A stretch of 64,000 bases of DNA from Roseovarius pelagicus (GCF_025639885.1 NZ_CP106738.1:744001-808000), one strand, 5' to 3'; shown: positions 1 through 9,678, counted from the first letter of the stretch. Numbers and translations: made by a program. The notes: generated by a model from the letters alone, not told the origin.

Positions 1-1014
1 CGGCTCCAGCGTGATCACCATGCCCGCACGCAACACGCTGTCATCCTTGGCCGATAACGACAGTCCTTCGGTCAACTGCATGCCCAGCCCATGCCCCAGC
101 CGTCCGGCACCTTCGCCGCCGCCGGTGATCGCTGCCATCGCCGAGAACACATCGCTGGCCAAGGCCCCCACCGTCGCGGCCTCAAGCCCTGCCATCGTGG
201 CCTCAATCAGCCGCGCATGCGCATCGCGCGCCGCTTTGCCCGGTTCTCCGATCGCGAAATTCCTGTCATAATCACAGAAATACCCATCCTTCACGGCCCC
301 GGTGTCCAACATCAACACATCACCAGCCGCCAGCGGTGTCTCGCTCGCGGGTGAAATCACATCTGAATAACCATTCGGACCCGCGCCGCCTGCCAGATAT
401 GGCACCCAATCGGCCCCTTCCTCCAACAGCAATCTTTGAAAATCGCGAAACACGCGATCCAGTGGCACACCCGCTCGGGCAATCTCGGGCACACGATCAA
501 AGGCACGTCCTGCAACCGCGCAAACCGTTGCAATCTTGGTAATTTCCGCCTCTGATTTCACCGCGCGCAGGCTTGCGACGATCCCGTGACCATCGACAAA
601 GGACAGCCCGCTGGCCGCCTTGAGCAGCTCGAAATCGCCCAGCGGCATACGTAGATGCGTCTCTCGCCCCGATGGCACCCCGACCGGGCCACCGATCTCG
701 CGCAGCGCGTCGGCCAACAGGCTGATGCCATCATCCCAAGGATCGGGCGCGGCCCATGTGCGGATGTCCTCAACCCATGTTTTCGCCATCAGTTCTGCCC
801 CGATCGACGGGATCACCGCAACAGGTGCGCCCGATCGCGGCAGGATCAGGAACCACGGGCGACTTGGGCTTTCCCAAAACCGCGTCAGGAAGCCGCTAAA
901 ATAGCGTAGATCGGCCTCGGTCGTCAGCAGGAGCGCCCCCAGCCCAGCGGCGTCCATGCGGCTTTGAGCCGCCGCCAGTCGCGCGGCGTATTCAGCACGC
1001 TCAAACCCGCGCAT
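1..1014 (-). CDS. M24 family metallopeptidase (Xaa-Pro aminopeptidase / creatinase type), C-terminus cut by the window edge
   Basis: 338 codons are visible, from an ATG at 1014 to the left edge. An N-terminal creatinase-like domain is followed by the pita-bread fold, with metal-site signatures DTGAVKDGYFCDYDR and, further on, GHGLGMQLTEG and ITLEP. The family hydrolyses Xaa-Pro peptides or related amides, including creatine and, for DoeA/EutD members, ectoine; the substrate here cannot be told. The start overlaps the stop of the upstream ammonia-lyase (TGATG), so the two are probably translationally coupled. That pairing suggests amino-acid or amide catabolism. The family call is solid; specificity is open. 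Confidence 0.85.
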   Translation of the reverse strand, partial: MRGFERAEYAARLAAAQSRMDAAGLGALLLTTEADLRYFSGFLTRFWESPSRPWFLILPRSGAPVAVIPSIGAELMAKTWVEDIRTWAAPDPWDDGISLLADALREIGGPVGVPSGRETHLRMPLGDFELLKAASGLSFVDGHGIVASLRAVKSEAEITKIATVCAVAGRAFDRVPEIARAGVPLDRVFRDFQRLLLEEGADWVPYLAGGAGPNGYSDVISPASETPLAAGDVLMLDTGAVKDGYFCDYDRNFAIGEPGKAARDAHARLIEATMAGLEAATVGALASDVFSAMAAITGGGEGAGRLGHGLGMQLTEGLSLSAKDDSVLRAGMVITLEP

Positions 1015-2046
1015 CACGCGTCCGGCTCTTCGCTGAGGATACATAGTACCCGCGCGTCCTGAGCCGCATCCATACAGGCCAGTGCCGCCAGCCCTGCCGC
1101 GCCCGACGGCGTGCTGGCTAACCCCTGCCGCGCCAGTTTTGGCAAAATGTCCGATGCTTCGGCATCGGAAATCAACGCAAATGCATCCGCATCGCGCGCC
1201 AGCCCGTGCAGCGCAATCAGCGACGGTTCCTTGCAATCCAGACGTCCCATGTTGGACACAGGCCCCGGCGCATTGACCGCGTGGCCTGCCTCGATGCTAG
1301 CCTGCAACGCAGGTGCAGCGTCCGGTTCGACCACGATGATACGCGGCCCATCGCCCCAGACCTTGCGGAAATAGGCCGCAGCCGCCCCCGCCAGACCGCC
1401 AACCCCGGCTTGCAGCATGATGTGCGTGGGGGGCGATGGCATCGCTTCTGCCGCCTCGGCGGCCATCGCCAGATACCCCTCCATCAGACGATGCGGGATT
1501 TCAAAATATCCCGGCCACGACGAGATCTGACAGCAATGTCCAGCCTTCGTGTTCTGCGGCGTGCATGGCCGCGTCCATGCTTTGTTGGTAATCCGATCCC
1601 GCGCGCACCACATCTGCCCCTTTGGCCCTTAGGCGCAGGGCAAAACTGTCCGGCACAGTATCCGCCAGATAAACGACAGCCCTCGCCCCGAACGCCGACG
1701 CGCCCGCCGCAACTGATAGCCCGTGATTGCCCGCACTGGCCGTGACATAGGTTCGGCCCGTCAACGCAGTTCGCAAATCCGTCGCGCCTGTCTCGACAGC
1801 GGCATGTGCGATTACATACGCCGCGCCAAGTGCCTTGAAACTGCCAAGCCCCATCCGTCCACGTTCGTCCTTGACCCAAACCTCCGCACCAAACCCTTCG
1901 ACCTTCACCAGCGGCGTGATCGCGGCCGCCGGACATTTCTCCAGCAGTGCCCTTGATGCGTCCGCGTCGATGCTGGGTGCAGGTGCGCCATGCAGCACCT
2001 CCTCTGGCAGCCCTGTGCCGCGCCATGGGTTTTCAAATAATCTCAT
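1014..2046 (-). pseudogene. diaminopropionate ammonia-lyase-like PLP enzyme, interrupted by a one-base frameshift
   Basis: Fold-type II PLP enzyme resembling YgeX, which converts 2,3-diaminopropionate to pyruvate and ammonia. The first part starts at ATG 2046 and has the PLP-lysine motif GSFKALGAAY and the motif TASAGNHG. After TLLSD the frame runs into a stop at 1501. The next frame continues as SSWPGYFEIPHRLMEGY and carries the glycine-rich phosphate loop QAGVGGLAG to the TGA at 1014-1016. Removing one base near 1522-1526 restores one protein of about 343 residues, somewhat shorter than E. coli YgeX. Both halves are well conserved, so this is either sequence error or very recent inactivation. 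It overlaps the M24 peptidase start downstream. Confidence 0.8.
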
Positions 2047-2241
2047 GGTTTCTCCAATCTTTCGGCGCATAGGATCGGGCAAAACCGCTCGGGTCAAGCC
2101 TTCCATAGTTCGCACCGCAAACGTAGAATGCCCCACCCCCGCGAAGGGTCTCTTCCTCGCTGCGTCAACTGAGTACTTCAGGTTGGACGCGAAACACTCT
2201 AAAGAAGCGCCGAAGCCGTATTTTTGGGGAACTATCAAGCC

Positions 2242-4407
2242 ATGCAGGAACCGGACATCACACCCGATCTGATCGCAGCACACGGGCTGAAACCGGACGA
2301 ATATGCGCGCATTCTGGAAATCATCGGGCGCGAACCGAGCTTTACAGAACTGGGCATCTTTTCGGCCATGTGGAACGAGCATTGCTCTTACAAGTCGTCC
2401 AAGAAATGGTTGCGCACCCTGCCCACCACAGGCAGCCAAGTGATCTGTGGCCCCGGCGAGAACGCTGGCATCGTCGATATCGGCGACGGACAATGTGTGG
2501 TTTTCAAAATGGAGAGCCATAACCACCCCTCCTATATCGAGCCCTATCAGGGCGCGGCCACGGGCGTCGGCGGCATCCTGCGCGATGTGTTCACGATGGG
2601 CGCACGCCCGGTCGCGGCGATGAATTCGCTCAGCTTCGGCGCTCCCGATCACCCCAAGACACGCCAGCTGGTGCATGGTGTGGTCGCGGGCGTTGGCGGC
2701 TACGGCAACTGTTTCGGCGTGCCCACCGTGGGCGGCGAGCTGCGCTTTGACCCGGCCTATAACGGAAACTGCCTTGTAAATGCGTTTGCAGCGGGCCTCG
2801 CGGATACGGACAAGATTTTCTATTCCGCCGCCTCCGGTGTCGGTCGTCCGGTGGTCTATCTGGGTGCCAAGACGGGTCGCGACGGCGTCGGCGGGGCCAC
2901 GATGGCGTCAGCCGAATTCGATGACACGATCGAGGAAAAACGCCCCACTGTTCAGGTCGGCGATCCCTTCACCGAAAAACGTCTGATGGAAGCCACGCTT
3001 GAACTGATGGCAACCGGGGCCGTTATCTCCATTCAGGACATGGGGGCCGCAGGCCTGACCTGTTCAGCGGTGGAAATGGGGGACAAGGGCGGGCTTGGTG
3101 TGAAGCTGAACCTCGAATCAGTCCCGCAACGCGAAGCCAACATGACCGCATATGAAATGATGCTGTCAGAGAGCCAGGAACGCATGTTGATGGTGTTGGA
3201 GCCATCGCTCGAGGCAGAAGCCCGCGCAGTGTTCGAAAAATGGGACCTCGATTTCGCCATCGTCGGCGAAACCATTGCCGAAGACCGCTTCCTGATCCTG
3301 CTGAATGGAGAGGTGAAGGCAGATCTGCCGCTGGCCGCATTGTCTGGCACCGCCCCGGAATATGATCGTCCATGGGTGGAAACGCCCGCAGCCCAACCTC
3401 TTGATCCCGCGTCAGTTCCGCAGGTAGATCCTATCGATGCGCTCAAGCTGCTGATCGCCGCACCGAACTATTGCAGCCGTGACTGGGTTTACCAACAATA
3501 CGATACGATGGTTATGGCCGATACCGCACGCGGCCCCGGTCTTGGCGCGGGTATGATTCGGGTACATGGCACGGACAAGCTGCTGGCCTTCACCTCGGAC
3601 GTGACGCCGCGCTATGTTCAGGCCAACCCCGAGATGGGCGGACGGCAGGCGGTGGCAGAAGCTTACCGCAACCTGTCGGCGCTGGGGGCCACGCCGCTGG
3701 CCACCACGGACAACCTCAATTTCGGCAATCCCGAAAAGCCAGAGATCATGGGACAATTCGTTGGCGCGATCAAAGGCATCGGTGCCGCGGTCGCAGCCCT
3801 CGACATGCCAATCGTGTCGGGCAACGTTTCGCTTTATAACGAGACCGATGGCGCGGCGATCCTGCCAACGCCGACAATCGGTGCCGTCGGCCTGATCGCG
3901 CACGAGGATGAGGCCATCACCGGCATTGCCCGCGAGGGCCATGTGGCATTGGTAATCGGCGAAGTTGGATCGCATCTGGGGCAATCCGCGTTGCTGGCCG
4001 AAGTGTTTGGCCGCGCCGAGGGTGACGCGCCGCCAGTTGATCTGGAGATTGAAAAACGCAACGGCGAGTTCATCCGCGCCAATCACGCGATGATCCGCGC
4101 CTGCACCGACCTGGGCGATGGTGGTCTGGCACTCGCTGCGTTTGAAATGGCCGAAACCGCTGGCGTCGGCGTGATCCTTGACACGGACGACACTGCGTCG
4201 CTGTTTGGCGAGGATCAGGGGCGCTATCTGGTCGCCTGCAACTTTGATCAAGCCGAGGCACTGATGACCGCCGCAGCGCAATCCGGCGTGGCAATCGCGA
4301 GCGTCGGCCGGTTCGCCGGTGATGCCGTCACGCTGGGCAGCGCATCTGCGCCGCTGGCGGAATTGTCCGAGGTTTTCCGGGGTAGTTTTGCCAAGCAATT
4401 CGCATAA
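2242..4407 (+). CDS. purL: phosphoribosylformylglycinamidine synthase subunit PurL
   Basis: ATP-dependent amidation of FGAR to FGAM in purine synthesis; this is the small-type PurL that works with PurS and PurQ. It has 721 residues from ATG 2242. A TTG 18 bases upstream is less likely because GGGGA at 2226-2230 fits a ribosome site for the ATG. Seen motifs: the N-terminal [11 protein letters not shown] segment, [20 protein letters not shown] (nucleotide binding), an AIR-synthase-type repeat with DMGAAGLT, and a second half with [13 protein letters not shown]. Length matches the alphaproteobacterial family (about 720). It is divergent from the ammonia-lyase and convergent with grxD, with a strong hairpin between. 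Confidence 0.97.
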   Translation: MQEPDITPDLIAAHGLKPDEYARILEIIGREPSFTELGIFSAMWNEHCSYKSSKKWLRTLPTTGSQVICGPGENAGIVDIGDGQCVVFKMESHNHPSYIEPYQGAATGVGGILRDVFTMGARPVAAMNSLSFGAPDHPKTRQLVHGVVAGVGGYGNCFGVPTVGGELRFDPAYNGNCLVNAFAAGLADTDKIFYSAASGVGRPVVYLGAKTGRDGVGGATMASAEFDDTIEEKRPTVQVGDPFTEKRLMEATLELMATGAVISIQDMGAAGLTCSAVEMGDKGGLGVKLNLESVPQREANMTAYEMMLSESQERMLMVLEPSLEAEARAVFEKWDLDFAIVGETIAEDRFLILLNGEVKADLPLAALSGTAPEYDRPWVETPAAQPLDPASVPQVDPIDALKLLIAAPNYCSRDWVYQQYDTMVMADTARGPGLGAGMIRVHGTDKLLAFTSDVTPRYVQANPEMGGRQAVAEAYRNLSALGATPLATTDNLNFGNPEKPEIMGQFVGAIKGIGAAVAALDMPIVSGNVSLYNETDGAAILPTPTIGAVGLIAHEDEAITGIAREGHVALVIGEVGSHLGQSALLAEVFGRAEGDAPPVDLEIEKRNGEFIRANHAMIRACTDLGDGGLALAAFEMAETAGVGVILDTDDTASLFGEDQGRYLVACNFDQAEALMTAAAQSGVAIASVGRFAGDAVTLGSASAPLAELSEVFRGSFAKQFA

Positions 4408-4462
4408 ATGCATGACGCTGCGGCTAACGGCAGGTCGGGCGTTCAGGTATTCTTAGAACGAT

Positions 4463-4497
4463 GAAAGCCCGGGTCAGTCATGACGCCCCGGGCTTTC
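4463..4497. terminator. hairpin terminator between convergent purL and grxD
   Basis: Perfect 11-bp inverted repeat GAAAGCCCGGG (4463-4473) and CCCGGGCTTTC (4487-4497) with a 13-base loop, followed by TGTTATTCTTG on the plus strand. It lies 55 bases after the purL stop and 38 bases before the grxD stop, so it probably serves both directions. The T-tract is weak, hence moderate confidence in intrinsic termination. Confidence 0.75.
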
Positions 4498-4535
4498 TGT
4501 TATTCTTGCATGCGACAGGCTGAAGCCTGACAGGA

Positions 4536-4898
4536 TCAGGCGTTGGCTTCGCGGATCTTGTCTGCCGCGCCCTTGTCGTAGGTTACGCCGTTTTCCTCGA
4601 ACAACGTATCCAATTCGCCCGACAGGGTCATCTCGGTGATGATGTCGCAGCCGCCGACAAACTCGCCCTTGACGTATAGCTGGGGAATGGTCGGCCAGTC
4701 GGAATAGTCCTTGATCCCCTGACGTAGGCCTTCGTCGGCCAGCACGTTCACGTCGGTGAAATCCACACCCATGAAATTGAGAACCCCTGCCACGCGGGAC
4801 GAAAATCCGCATTGCGGCATGGATTTGGTGCCCTTCATGTAGAGCACCACATCGTTGGCTTTGACAGTCTCTGCGATCTGGGTCTTTGCATCGGTCAT
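4536..4898 (-). CDS. grxD: monothiol glutaredoxin, Grx4/GrxD type
   Basis: 120 residues with the CGFS active site (Cys30), the cis-proline stretch WPTIPQLYV and the GSH-binding GGCDI. CGFS glutaredoxins bind a glutathione-ligated [2Fe-2S] cluster, act in Fe-S transfer and iron sensing, and form heterodimers with BolA. The next gene upstream is bolA, 43 bases away and co-directional, which supports the Grx4-BolA partnership. Length and motifs are those of the family; no oddities seen. Confidence 0.95.
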   Translation of the reverse strand: MTDAKTQIAETVKANDVVLYMKGTKSMPQCGFSSRVAGVLNFMGVDFTDVNVLADEGLRQGIKDYSDWPTIPQLYVKGEFVGGCDIITEMTLSGELDTLFEENGVTYDKGAADKIREANA

Positions 4899-4941
4899 TG
4901 TGTCTGCTTTCCTGAATGTCTGGTTGGGCGCTCCGGTGCCG

Positions 4942-5178
4942 TCAGTCGGGGGCCCGCGTTGTCAGCGCCAGCGCATGAAGTTCGCCGGCAGAGCCATCCA
5001 TCTTGCCTTTGAGGGCGGCATAGACGGCTCGCTGCTGCTGCACGCGGTTCTTTCCGCGAAAGCTCTCGTCGACGACTTCGGCGGCAAAATGCGCACCATC
5101 ATCCCCCTGCACATTGATTTTCGCGTTGGGGAACGCGTCGCGGATCATATCTTCGATTTCGCTGGCGAGAATGGACAT
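4942..5178 (-). CDS. bolA: BolA family protein, probable Grx4 partner
   Basis: 78 residues starting at ATG 5178, chosen because AGGAGG lies just upstream (AGGAGGGCATAT before ATG); longer readings would run into the divergent promoter region. BolA/IbaG-type fold with a variable loop around VQGDDGAHF and the conserved C-terminal VYAALKGKMDG and LHALALTT. Together with CGFS glutaredoxins, BolA proteins coordinate a [2Fe-2S] cluster in iron homeostasis. Probably co-transcribed with grxD and divergent from the glycosyltransferase at 5373. Confidence 0.92.
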   Translation of the reverse strand: MSILASEIEDMIRDAFPNAKINVQGDDGAHFAAEVVDESFRGKNRVQQQRAVYAALKGKMDGSAGELHALALTTRAPD

Positions 5179-5372
5179 ATATGCCCTCCTTTGCGTCTGA
5201 CTTCCGATGTAGAACGCACAGGCGCGCTCTGCAAGGTGGCGCAGGCGTTGTTTGCCGCGCCACCCTGCAGAAATCTGGGAAACACCCCGGTGCAAACGCC
5301 GCTTGCACCGTCCCGAATGCGCCGCCATTGTCGCGCCATGTTCCACAACACATTACATACCGGGGCGCACCC

Positions 5373-6320
5373 GTGAGCTCGCTGCCCAAATGGGGCGTCG
5401 TATCGACGATCAAGGCAGATACGACCGCCATACTGAACTTCGCAGCGCATCACCTCGATCTGGGTGCGCACAGGATACACATCTATCTGGATGCCGATTG
5501 TCCGCAGGCACGCGAGGCATTGCAGGGCCATCCACGATGCAATGTCATCCTGACCGATGACGGGTACTGGGCCGAACGCCGACGCCGTCCCGACGCGCAT
5601 CAGGTGCGCCAGACGATGAATGCCACGCGCGCCTATCGCCGTCGGCCCGGCGTGGACTGGCTGGCACATATCGACGTGGATGAATTCCTCTGGCCCGCGC
5701 GTCCCATTGCCGAACAATTGTCAGACCTGCCCGACGATGCCCCGACAGCGCGGGTGCGCCCGATAGAGGCGCTGGCCCCCCTGCCCGGCGATGATACCAG
5801 CCGTACCTGGTTCAAAGGATGCGCGCCGCGTCAGAACATCCGTAACCGTCAGACCGAACAGATTTATCCGACCTACGGGGCACATCTGAATGGCGGCTTC
5901 CTCAGCCATGTGACCGGCAAGATTTTTGTGCGCACCGGCACCAAGGGGCTGAATTTTCGCATCCACAATGCCTTTCTGGATGCCGAACAGATCCCCAACG
6001 ATTTTGAACTGTCCCAAACCCAGCTGTGCCATTTTCATGCCCCCAGTTGGGAGGACTGGCAGCGCGCCTATCGTTATCGGCTGGAGAGCGGTTCATATCG
6101 CCCCGCGCTAAAGGCCTCTGGCAGCAACGCAACGACGATGAATGATCTGTTCTCCCTGATCGAAGCCGACGGCGGCGATACGGCGTTGCGGACGTTCTAC
6201 GACGAGGTTTGTACCGCTTCGCCGGATCTTCGTGCACGCTTGGAGGAACATGATCTACTGCACCGGATATCGCTTGATCTGGACGCGAAACGCGCGCGGC
6301 ATTTTCCAAACTACGGGTAA
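5373..6320 (+). CDS. glycosyltransferase family 2-like protein
   Basis: 315 residues from a GTG start at 5373; GGGG at 5362-5365 fits a ribosome site, and the longer open frame lacks a good upstream start. The N-terminus (WGVVSTIKADTTAILNFAAH) and the motif HIDVDEFLWP with a DxD-type metal site match the Glyco_tranf_2_4 group of nucleotide-sugar-dependent transferases, often linked to surface polysaccharides. A late cluster QLCHFHAPSWEDW is also typical. No membrane segment seen. Acceptor and sugar are unknown. It stands alone between bolA and the helicase. Confidence 0.8.
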   Translation: MSSLPKWGVVSTIKADTTAILNFAAHHLDLGAHRIHIYLDADCPQAREALQGHPRCNVILTDDGYWAERRRRPDAHQVRQTMNATRAYRRRPGVDWLAHIDVDEFLWPARPIAEQLSDLPDDAPTARVRPIEALAPLPGDDTSRTWFKGCAPRQNIRNRQTEQIYPTYGAHLNGGFLSHVTGKIFVRTGTKGLNFRIHNAFLDAEQIPNDFELSQTQLCHFHAPSWEDWQRAYRYRLESGSYRPALKASGSNATTMNDLFSLIEADGGDTALRTFYDEVCTASPDLRARLEEHDLLHRISLDLDAKRARHFPNYG

Positions 6321-6537
6321 CGCGGCACCACGCAGAAGGCGATTGGTGCCAAATACGCAACAATTTTCGTGACTTCCGCCGGATTGGACACGTTACGGCA
6401 TGTCGCATTGCCCTGATCCCGAAATTACGTTACATCGCCGGTCAAGGGTCTTCTTATGTGGAAAACCACGGGGCCGTTGGGGCCTTGGACCCAATCAGAC
6501 GTACGGGCCAAGTCGTGTCCGTAAACCACGGATATAC
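6321..6537 (+). promoter_or_regulatory. long structured leader upstream of the DEAD-box helicase
   Basis: 217 bases without a convincing gene. It contains the direct repeat AAACCACGG at 6464-6472 and 6523-6531, and between them an inverted element TTGGG (near 6477) and CCCAA (near 6490) that can fold. A weak promoter-like pair TTGCCC-N17-TACATC lies near 6408-6436. Long folded 5' leaders are common on RNA-helicase genes, but no known riboswitch family was recognised here. Confidence 0.3.
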
Positions 6538-8040
6538 ATGACAAAATTCTCTGATCTGAATCTGAACCCGAAGGTTCTGAAAGCCATAGACGAAGCAGGC
6601 TACGAAAGCCCCACCCCCATTCAGGAAGGCGCGATTCCCCCCGCGCTGGAAGGTAAGGACGTGCTGGGCATCGCCCAGACCGGAACCGGCAAGACCGCCA
6701 GTTTCACACTACCGATGCTTTCGCTTCTGGCGCGCGGCCGGGCACGGGCCCGCATGCCGCGCAGTCTGGTATTGTGCCCGACGCGCGAGCTCGCCGCGCA
6801 GGTGGCCGAAAACTTCGACACCTATTCCAAACACCTGAAACTGACCAAGGCGCTGCTGATCGGCGGTGTTTCGTTCAAGGAACAGGACAAGCTGATCGAC
6901 AAGGGCGTTGACGTCCTGATCGCCACCCCGGGCCGCCTGCTGGATCATTTCGAGCGGGGCAAACTTCTGCTCACCGGGGTTCAGATCATGGTGGTGGACG
7001 AGGCCGACAGAATGCTCGACATGGGGTTCATTCCCGATATCGAACGCATCTTCTCGCTGACGCCATTCACCCGGCAGACGCTGTTCTTCTCAGCCACAAT
7101 GGCGCCCGAAATCGAGCGGATCACCAATACGTTCCTCAGTGCCCCCGCACGAATCGAAGTCGCCCGTCAGGCCACCGCATCTGAGACGATTAAACAGGTC
7201 GTCGTGATGTTCAAAGGCTCGCGCCGTGACCGCGAAGCCAGTGAAAAACGCAAACTTCTGCGCGCCTTGATTGAAAATGAAGGCGACAAATGCACGAATG
7301 CGATCATCTTCTGCAACCGTAAGACGGATGTGGACATCGTCGCGAAATCACTGAAAAAATACGGCTATGACGCGGCACCGATCCACGGTGATCTGGATCA
7401 GAGCCAGCGCACGCGCACTCTGGACGGCTTCCGCGAAGGCACACTGCGCTTTCTGGTAGCCTCTGATGTGGCCGCGCGTGGCCTTGATGTGCCCGCGGTG
7501 AGCCATGTGTTCAACTTTGACGTACCGGGCCACCCCGAGGATTATGTACACCGGATCGGGCGCACAGGTCGCGCTGGTCGCGAAGGCAAGGCCATGATGG
7601 TCTGTATTCCACGCGACGAGAAAAACCTGTCAGCCATCGAGTCGTTGATCCAAAAAGAAATCCCGCGTCTGGATAATCCGCTGGCCTCAGGGGCGCCCGC
7701 CCCTCAGGATAGCGCTACGGATGTCACCGATGCCACGGATGCCGCAGACGAAAAACCCAGCAAACCGCGCCGCAGCCGCAGCCGACGCAAACCAGCGGAT
7801 ACACCTCAAGAGACCCAAGAGGTTGAAGCAAAGGCCCCGGTGAAGGCCGAAGAACAGCCGACAGTTACACCCGAAGCGCAGCCCAGCCCTGAACCGCGAG
7901 AAGAAAACAATTCCAGATCGCGCGGTGGACGTGGTGGCCGGGGTCGTGACAATTCCGGTGGCGGCAGCAAGGTCGTCGGCATGGGGGATCACATGCCCAG
8001 CTTCATCGCCCTCAGTTTTGAGGATCGCCGCGCAGGTTAA
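6538..8040 (+). CDS. DEAD-box ATP-dependent RNA helicase, RhlE-like
   Basis: 500 residues from ATG 6538. RecA-like domain 1 has the Q motif, AQTGTGKT (46-53), PTREL, TPGR, DEAD (154-157) and SAT (185-187). Domain 2 ends with HRIGRTGRAGR. The last ~120 residues are a low-complexity tail: acidic and Ala-rich, then basic (KPRRSRSRRK), then an RGG-like stretch SRGGRGGRGRDNSGGGSK. Such tails bind RNA non-specifically. The family remodels rRNA and mRNA structure, often in the cold. Monocistronic, with a long leader. Confidence 0.93.
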   Translation: MTKFSDLNLNPKVLKAIDEAGYESPTPIQEGAIPPALEGKDVLGIAQTGTGKTASFTLPMLSLLARGRARARMPRSLVLCPTRELAAQVAENFDTYSKHLKLTKALLIGGVSFKEQDKLIDKGVDVLIATPGRLLDHFERGKLLLTGVQIMVVDEADRMLDMGFIPDIERIFSLTPFTRQTLFFSATMAPEIERITNTFLSAPARIEVARQATASETIKQVVVMFKGSRRDREASEKRKLLRALIENEGDKCTNAIIFCNRKTDVDIVAKSLKKYGYDAAPIHGDLDQSQRTRTLDGFREGTLRFLVASDVAARGLDVPAVSHVFNFDVPGHPEDYVHRIGRTGRAGREGKAMMVCIPRDEKNLSAIESLIQKEIPRLDNPLASGAPAPQDSATDVTDATDAADEKPSKPRRSRSRRKPADTPQETQEVEAKAPVKAEEQPTVTPEAQPSPEPREENNSRSRGGRGGRGRDNSGGGSKVVGMGDHMPSFIALSFEDRRAG

Positions 8041-8047
8041 ACCTGCG
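8031..8047. terminator. palindrome spanning the helicase stop codon
   Basis: CGCAGGTT-A-AACCTGCG is a perfect 17-base palindrome containing the TAA stop. It lies at the convergent junction with the 2OG oxygenase, 27 bases from that gene's stop. No T-tract follows on either strand, so it may act as an mRNA 3' stabiliser instead of a terminator. Confidence 0.35.
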
Positions 8048-8073
8048 ACAGGTACAGGATCCGGCGGCGCAGT

Positions 8074-8928
8074 TCAGTCTATATAGGCATCATTGCGCTG
8101 CCCGGCACGTTGATGGTGGATCGGCAACGTCCGCCCGTATAGCTGCATCGTGCGTTCCGGTGCGCCGACCATGCCGGGTTCCTGCACATAGGAAAAGATC
8201 GCCACATAGCGTCGTCGCGCCCCGCGTAACGGGGCAACCCGGTGCAATGAGTACCGTCCGCGAAACAGCTGCAAATCACCCGGCTCGAGTTCCAGCACCT
8301 TAACCCTGTCAGAGGTCCCCGCAAGCACGCGCGCGACTTCGGCAAAGTTCTCATCACCTTCGCGAATGCCGGGCGCATATTCGAATGCTCCGCCGCTTTC
8401 TGCGTTCTGGATCGCCAGCGTCACGGTGAAATTGTTGGTGTCGAAATGCCAGGGAAATCCGTTCCCTTCCTCCGCCATGTTCACGATCACATCCGCCAAA
8501 GGATCAGCGTAGCGGTAAAATGCCTCTTCTTGCAGACACTCGCGAATGAACTCATCGAATCCGGGGAAATCATAAACCGATCGGAGCGGCGCATCCGCAA
8601 CGAAATTATCTGCCGGAATGAACGCATTAGATCGGTCGTAGAACTGTCGACGCGGATCGTCCTGCGGCAGGCTGGGGTCATCCTGCGTGAAATACGCATT
8701 GGTACGGTTAAAGGATCGATGCCCCTGCTCTGCCACGCTGTCAGCCTCTGCGGTCAACGCGGCAATCCCCGCAGGTGTCAGGAACTTCTTGATCACCGCG
8801 CAGCCATCCTGAGCAAGTGCACCACGCACCCGCGCCAGAACCGCATCGCGCGCGGGACCCGGTATATGAATGGGATAGTCTGCGAGGTTGATCAATTTTT
8901 CGGCGGCGTAGGTCATGCTGAACTCCAT
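8074..8928 (-). CDS. 2OG-Fe(II) dioxygenase, HalD/BesD-like with an intact HxD triad
   Basis: 284 residues from ATG 8928; a G-rich ribosome site (GGGGGG) ends 6 bases upstream, better than the first ATG of the longer frame. Double-stranded beta-helix oxygenase: WHFD gives His161 and Asp163, LHRV gives the distal His229, and arginines in PLRGARRR about ten residues later fit 2-oxoglutarate binding. SGGAFEYAPGIR and LFRGRYSLHRV resemble, from memory, the BesD/HalD amino-acid halogenase group. Those halogenases have Gly at the Asp position, so this one is expected to hydroxylate. Substrate unknown. Divergent from the HD gene. Confidence 0.75.
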   Translation of the reverse strand: MEFSMTYAAEKLINLADYPIHIPGPARDAVLARVRGALAQDGCAVIKKFLTPAGIAALTAEADSVAEQGHRSFNRTNAYFTQDDPSLPQDDPRRQFYDRSNAFIPADNFVADAPLRSVYDFPGFDEFIRECLQEEAFYRYADPLADVIVNMAEEGNGFPWHFDTNNFTVTLAIQNAESGGAFEYAPGIREGDENFAEVARVLAGTSDRVKVLELEPGDLQLFRGRYSLHRVAPLRGARRRYVAIFSYVQEPGMVGAPERTMQLYGRTLPIHHQRAGQRNDAYID

Positions 8929-9109
8929 CGACTTCCCCCCATCAAACCTGACCCGCACCGGGCACGTCCCCTCGCTTTGCGACCGAACGAGTGTCGGATT
9001 TTGACCACAACAGAATTTCTTCGACTGGGTTTTGTTGCTCATTCCAGTTCAGCCGCCTAAACTATAGCGGCAGGGACACCTGCGCTTTCCATAAATAAGG
9101 GGAAAACCC

Positions 9110-9673
9110 ATGACATCAGATCGTTTCGACGACGCGCTGAGCTATGCATCACGGCTGCACCGCAGCCAGCGACGCAAAGGCGCGAACATACCCTATATCT
9201 CTCACCTGCTGTCGGTCTGCGCCCTCGTGATCGAATATGGCGGCGACGAGGATCAGGCCATTGCAGGGCTGTTGCACGACGCTGTCGAGGATCAGGGGGG
9301 CATGGATGCCGCGCGCGATATCGAGGCCCGCTACGGGCCGCGCGTTGCCCGGATCGTGCTGGAATGCTCGGACAATGACGGGCACACCAAACCGAAATGG
9401 CGCGATCGCAAGGAAGCCTACCTCAGCGGCATCACCGATAAATCAGACGACGCCGTGCTGGTGACAGCCTGCGACAAACTGCACAACGCAACGACCATCC
9501 TGCACGATCTGCAATCCATCGGCCCGGACGTGTTCAACCGGTTCACGGGCCGACGCGATGGCACGCTGTGGTACTACCGCGCCCTCGCTGATACGTTGGC
9601 CGCGCGACAGCCCGGGCCGCTTGCAGCCCGCCTGTCAGCGATGGTCACACAGATCGAACGCGCTGCCTGCTAG
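9110..9673 (+). CDS. stand-alone HD-domain phosphohydrolase, RelA/SpoT-hydrolase-like
   Basis: 187 residues, a single HD domain: His32 (YISHLL), His56-Asp57 and Glu60-Asp61 (GLLHDAVEDQ), then a late Asp in TACDKLHNATTILHDL. This spacing and the HDxxED motif are those of the ppGpp-hydrolase half of SpoT and of small Mesh1-type hydrolases. No synthetase, TGS or ACT domain is present. Ribosome site AAGGGG lies 10 bases before the ATG. It could hydrolyse (p)ppGpp, NADPH or another nucleotide. It ends 5 bases from the convergent rnj stop. Confidence 0.8.
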   Translation: MTSDRFDDALSYASRLHRSQRRKGANIPYISHLLSVCALVIEYGGDEDQAIAGLLHDAVEDQGGMDAARDIEARYGPRVARIVLECSDNDGHTKPKWRDRKEAYLSGITDKSDDAVLVTACDKLHNATTILHDLQSIGPDVFNRFTGRRDGTLWYYRALADTLAARQPGPLAARLSAMVTQIERAAC

Positions 9674-9678
9674 GGTGT

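Noticed and set aside
2047..2676. N-terminal extension of the ammonia-lyase in the same frame
   Set aside because: It overlaps purL on the other strand and lacks family similarity; ATG 2046 gives the natural N-terminus.
3412..4413. Long minus-strand open frame opposite purL
   Set aside because: Composition is that of an antisense shadow (His/Arg/Gly-rich, no domain), and purL is certain.
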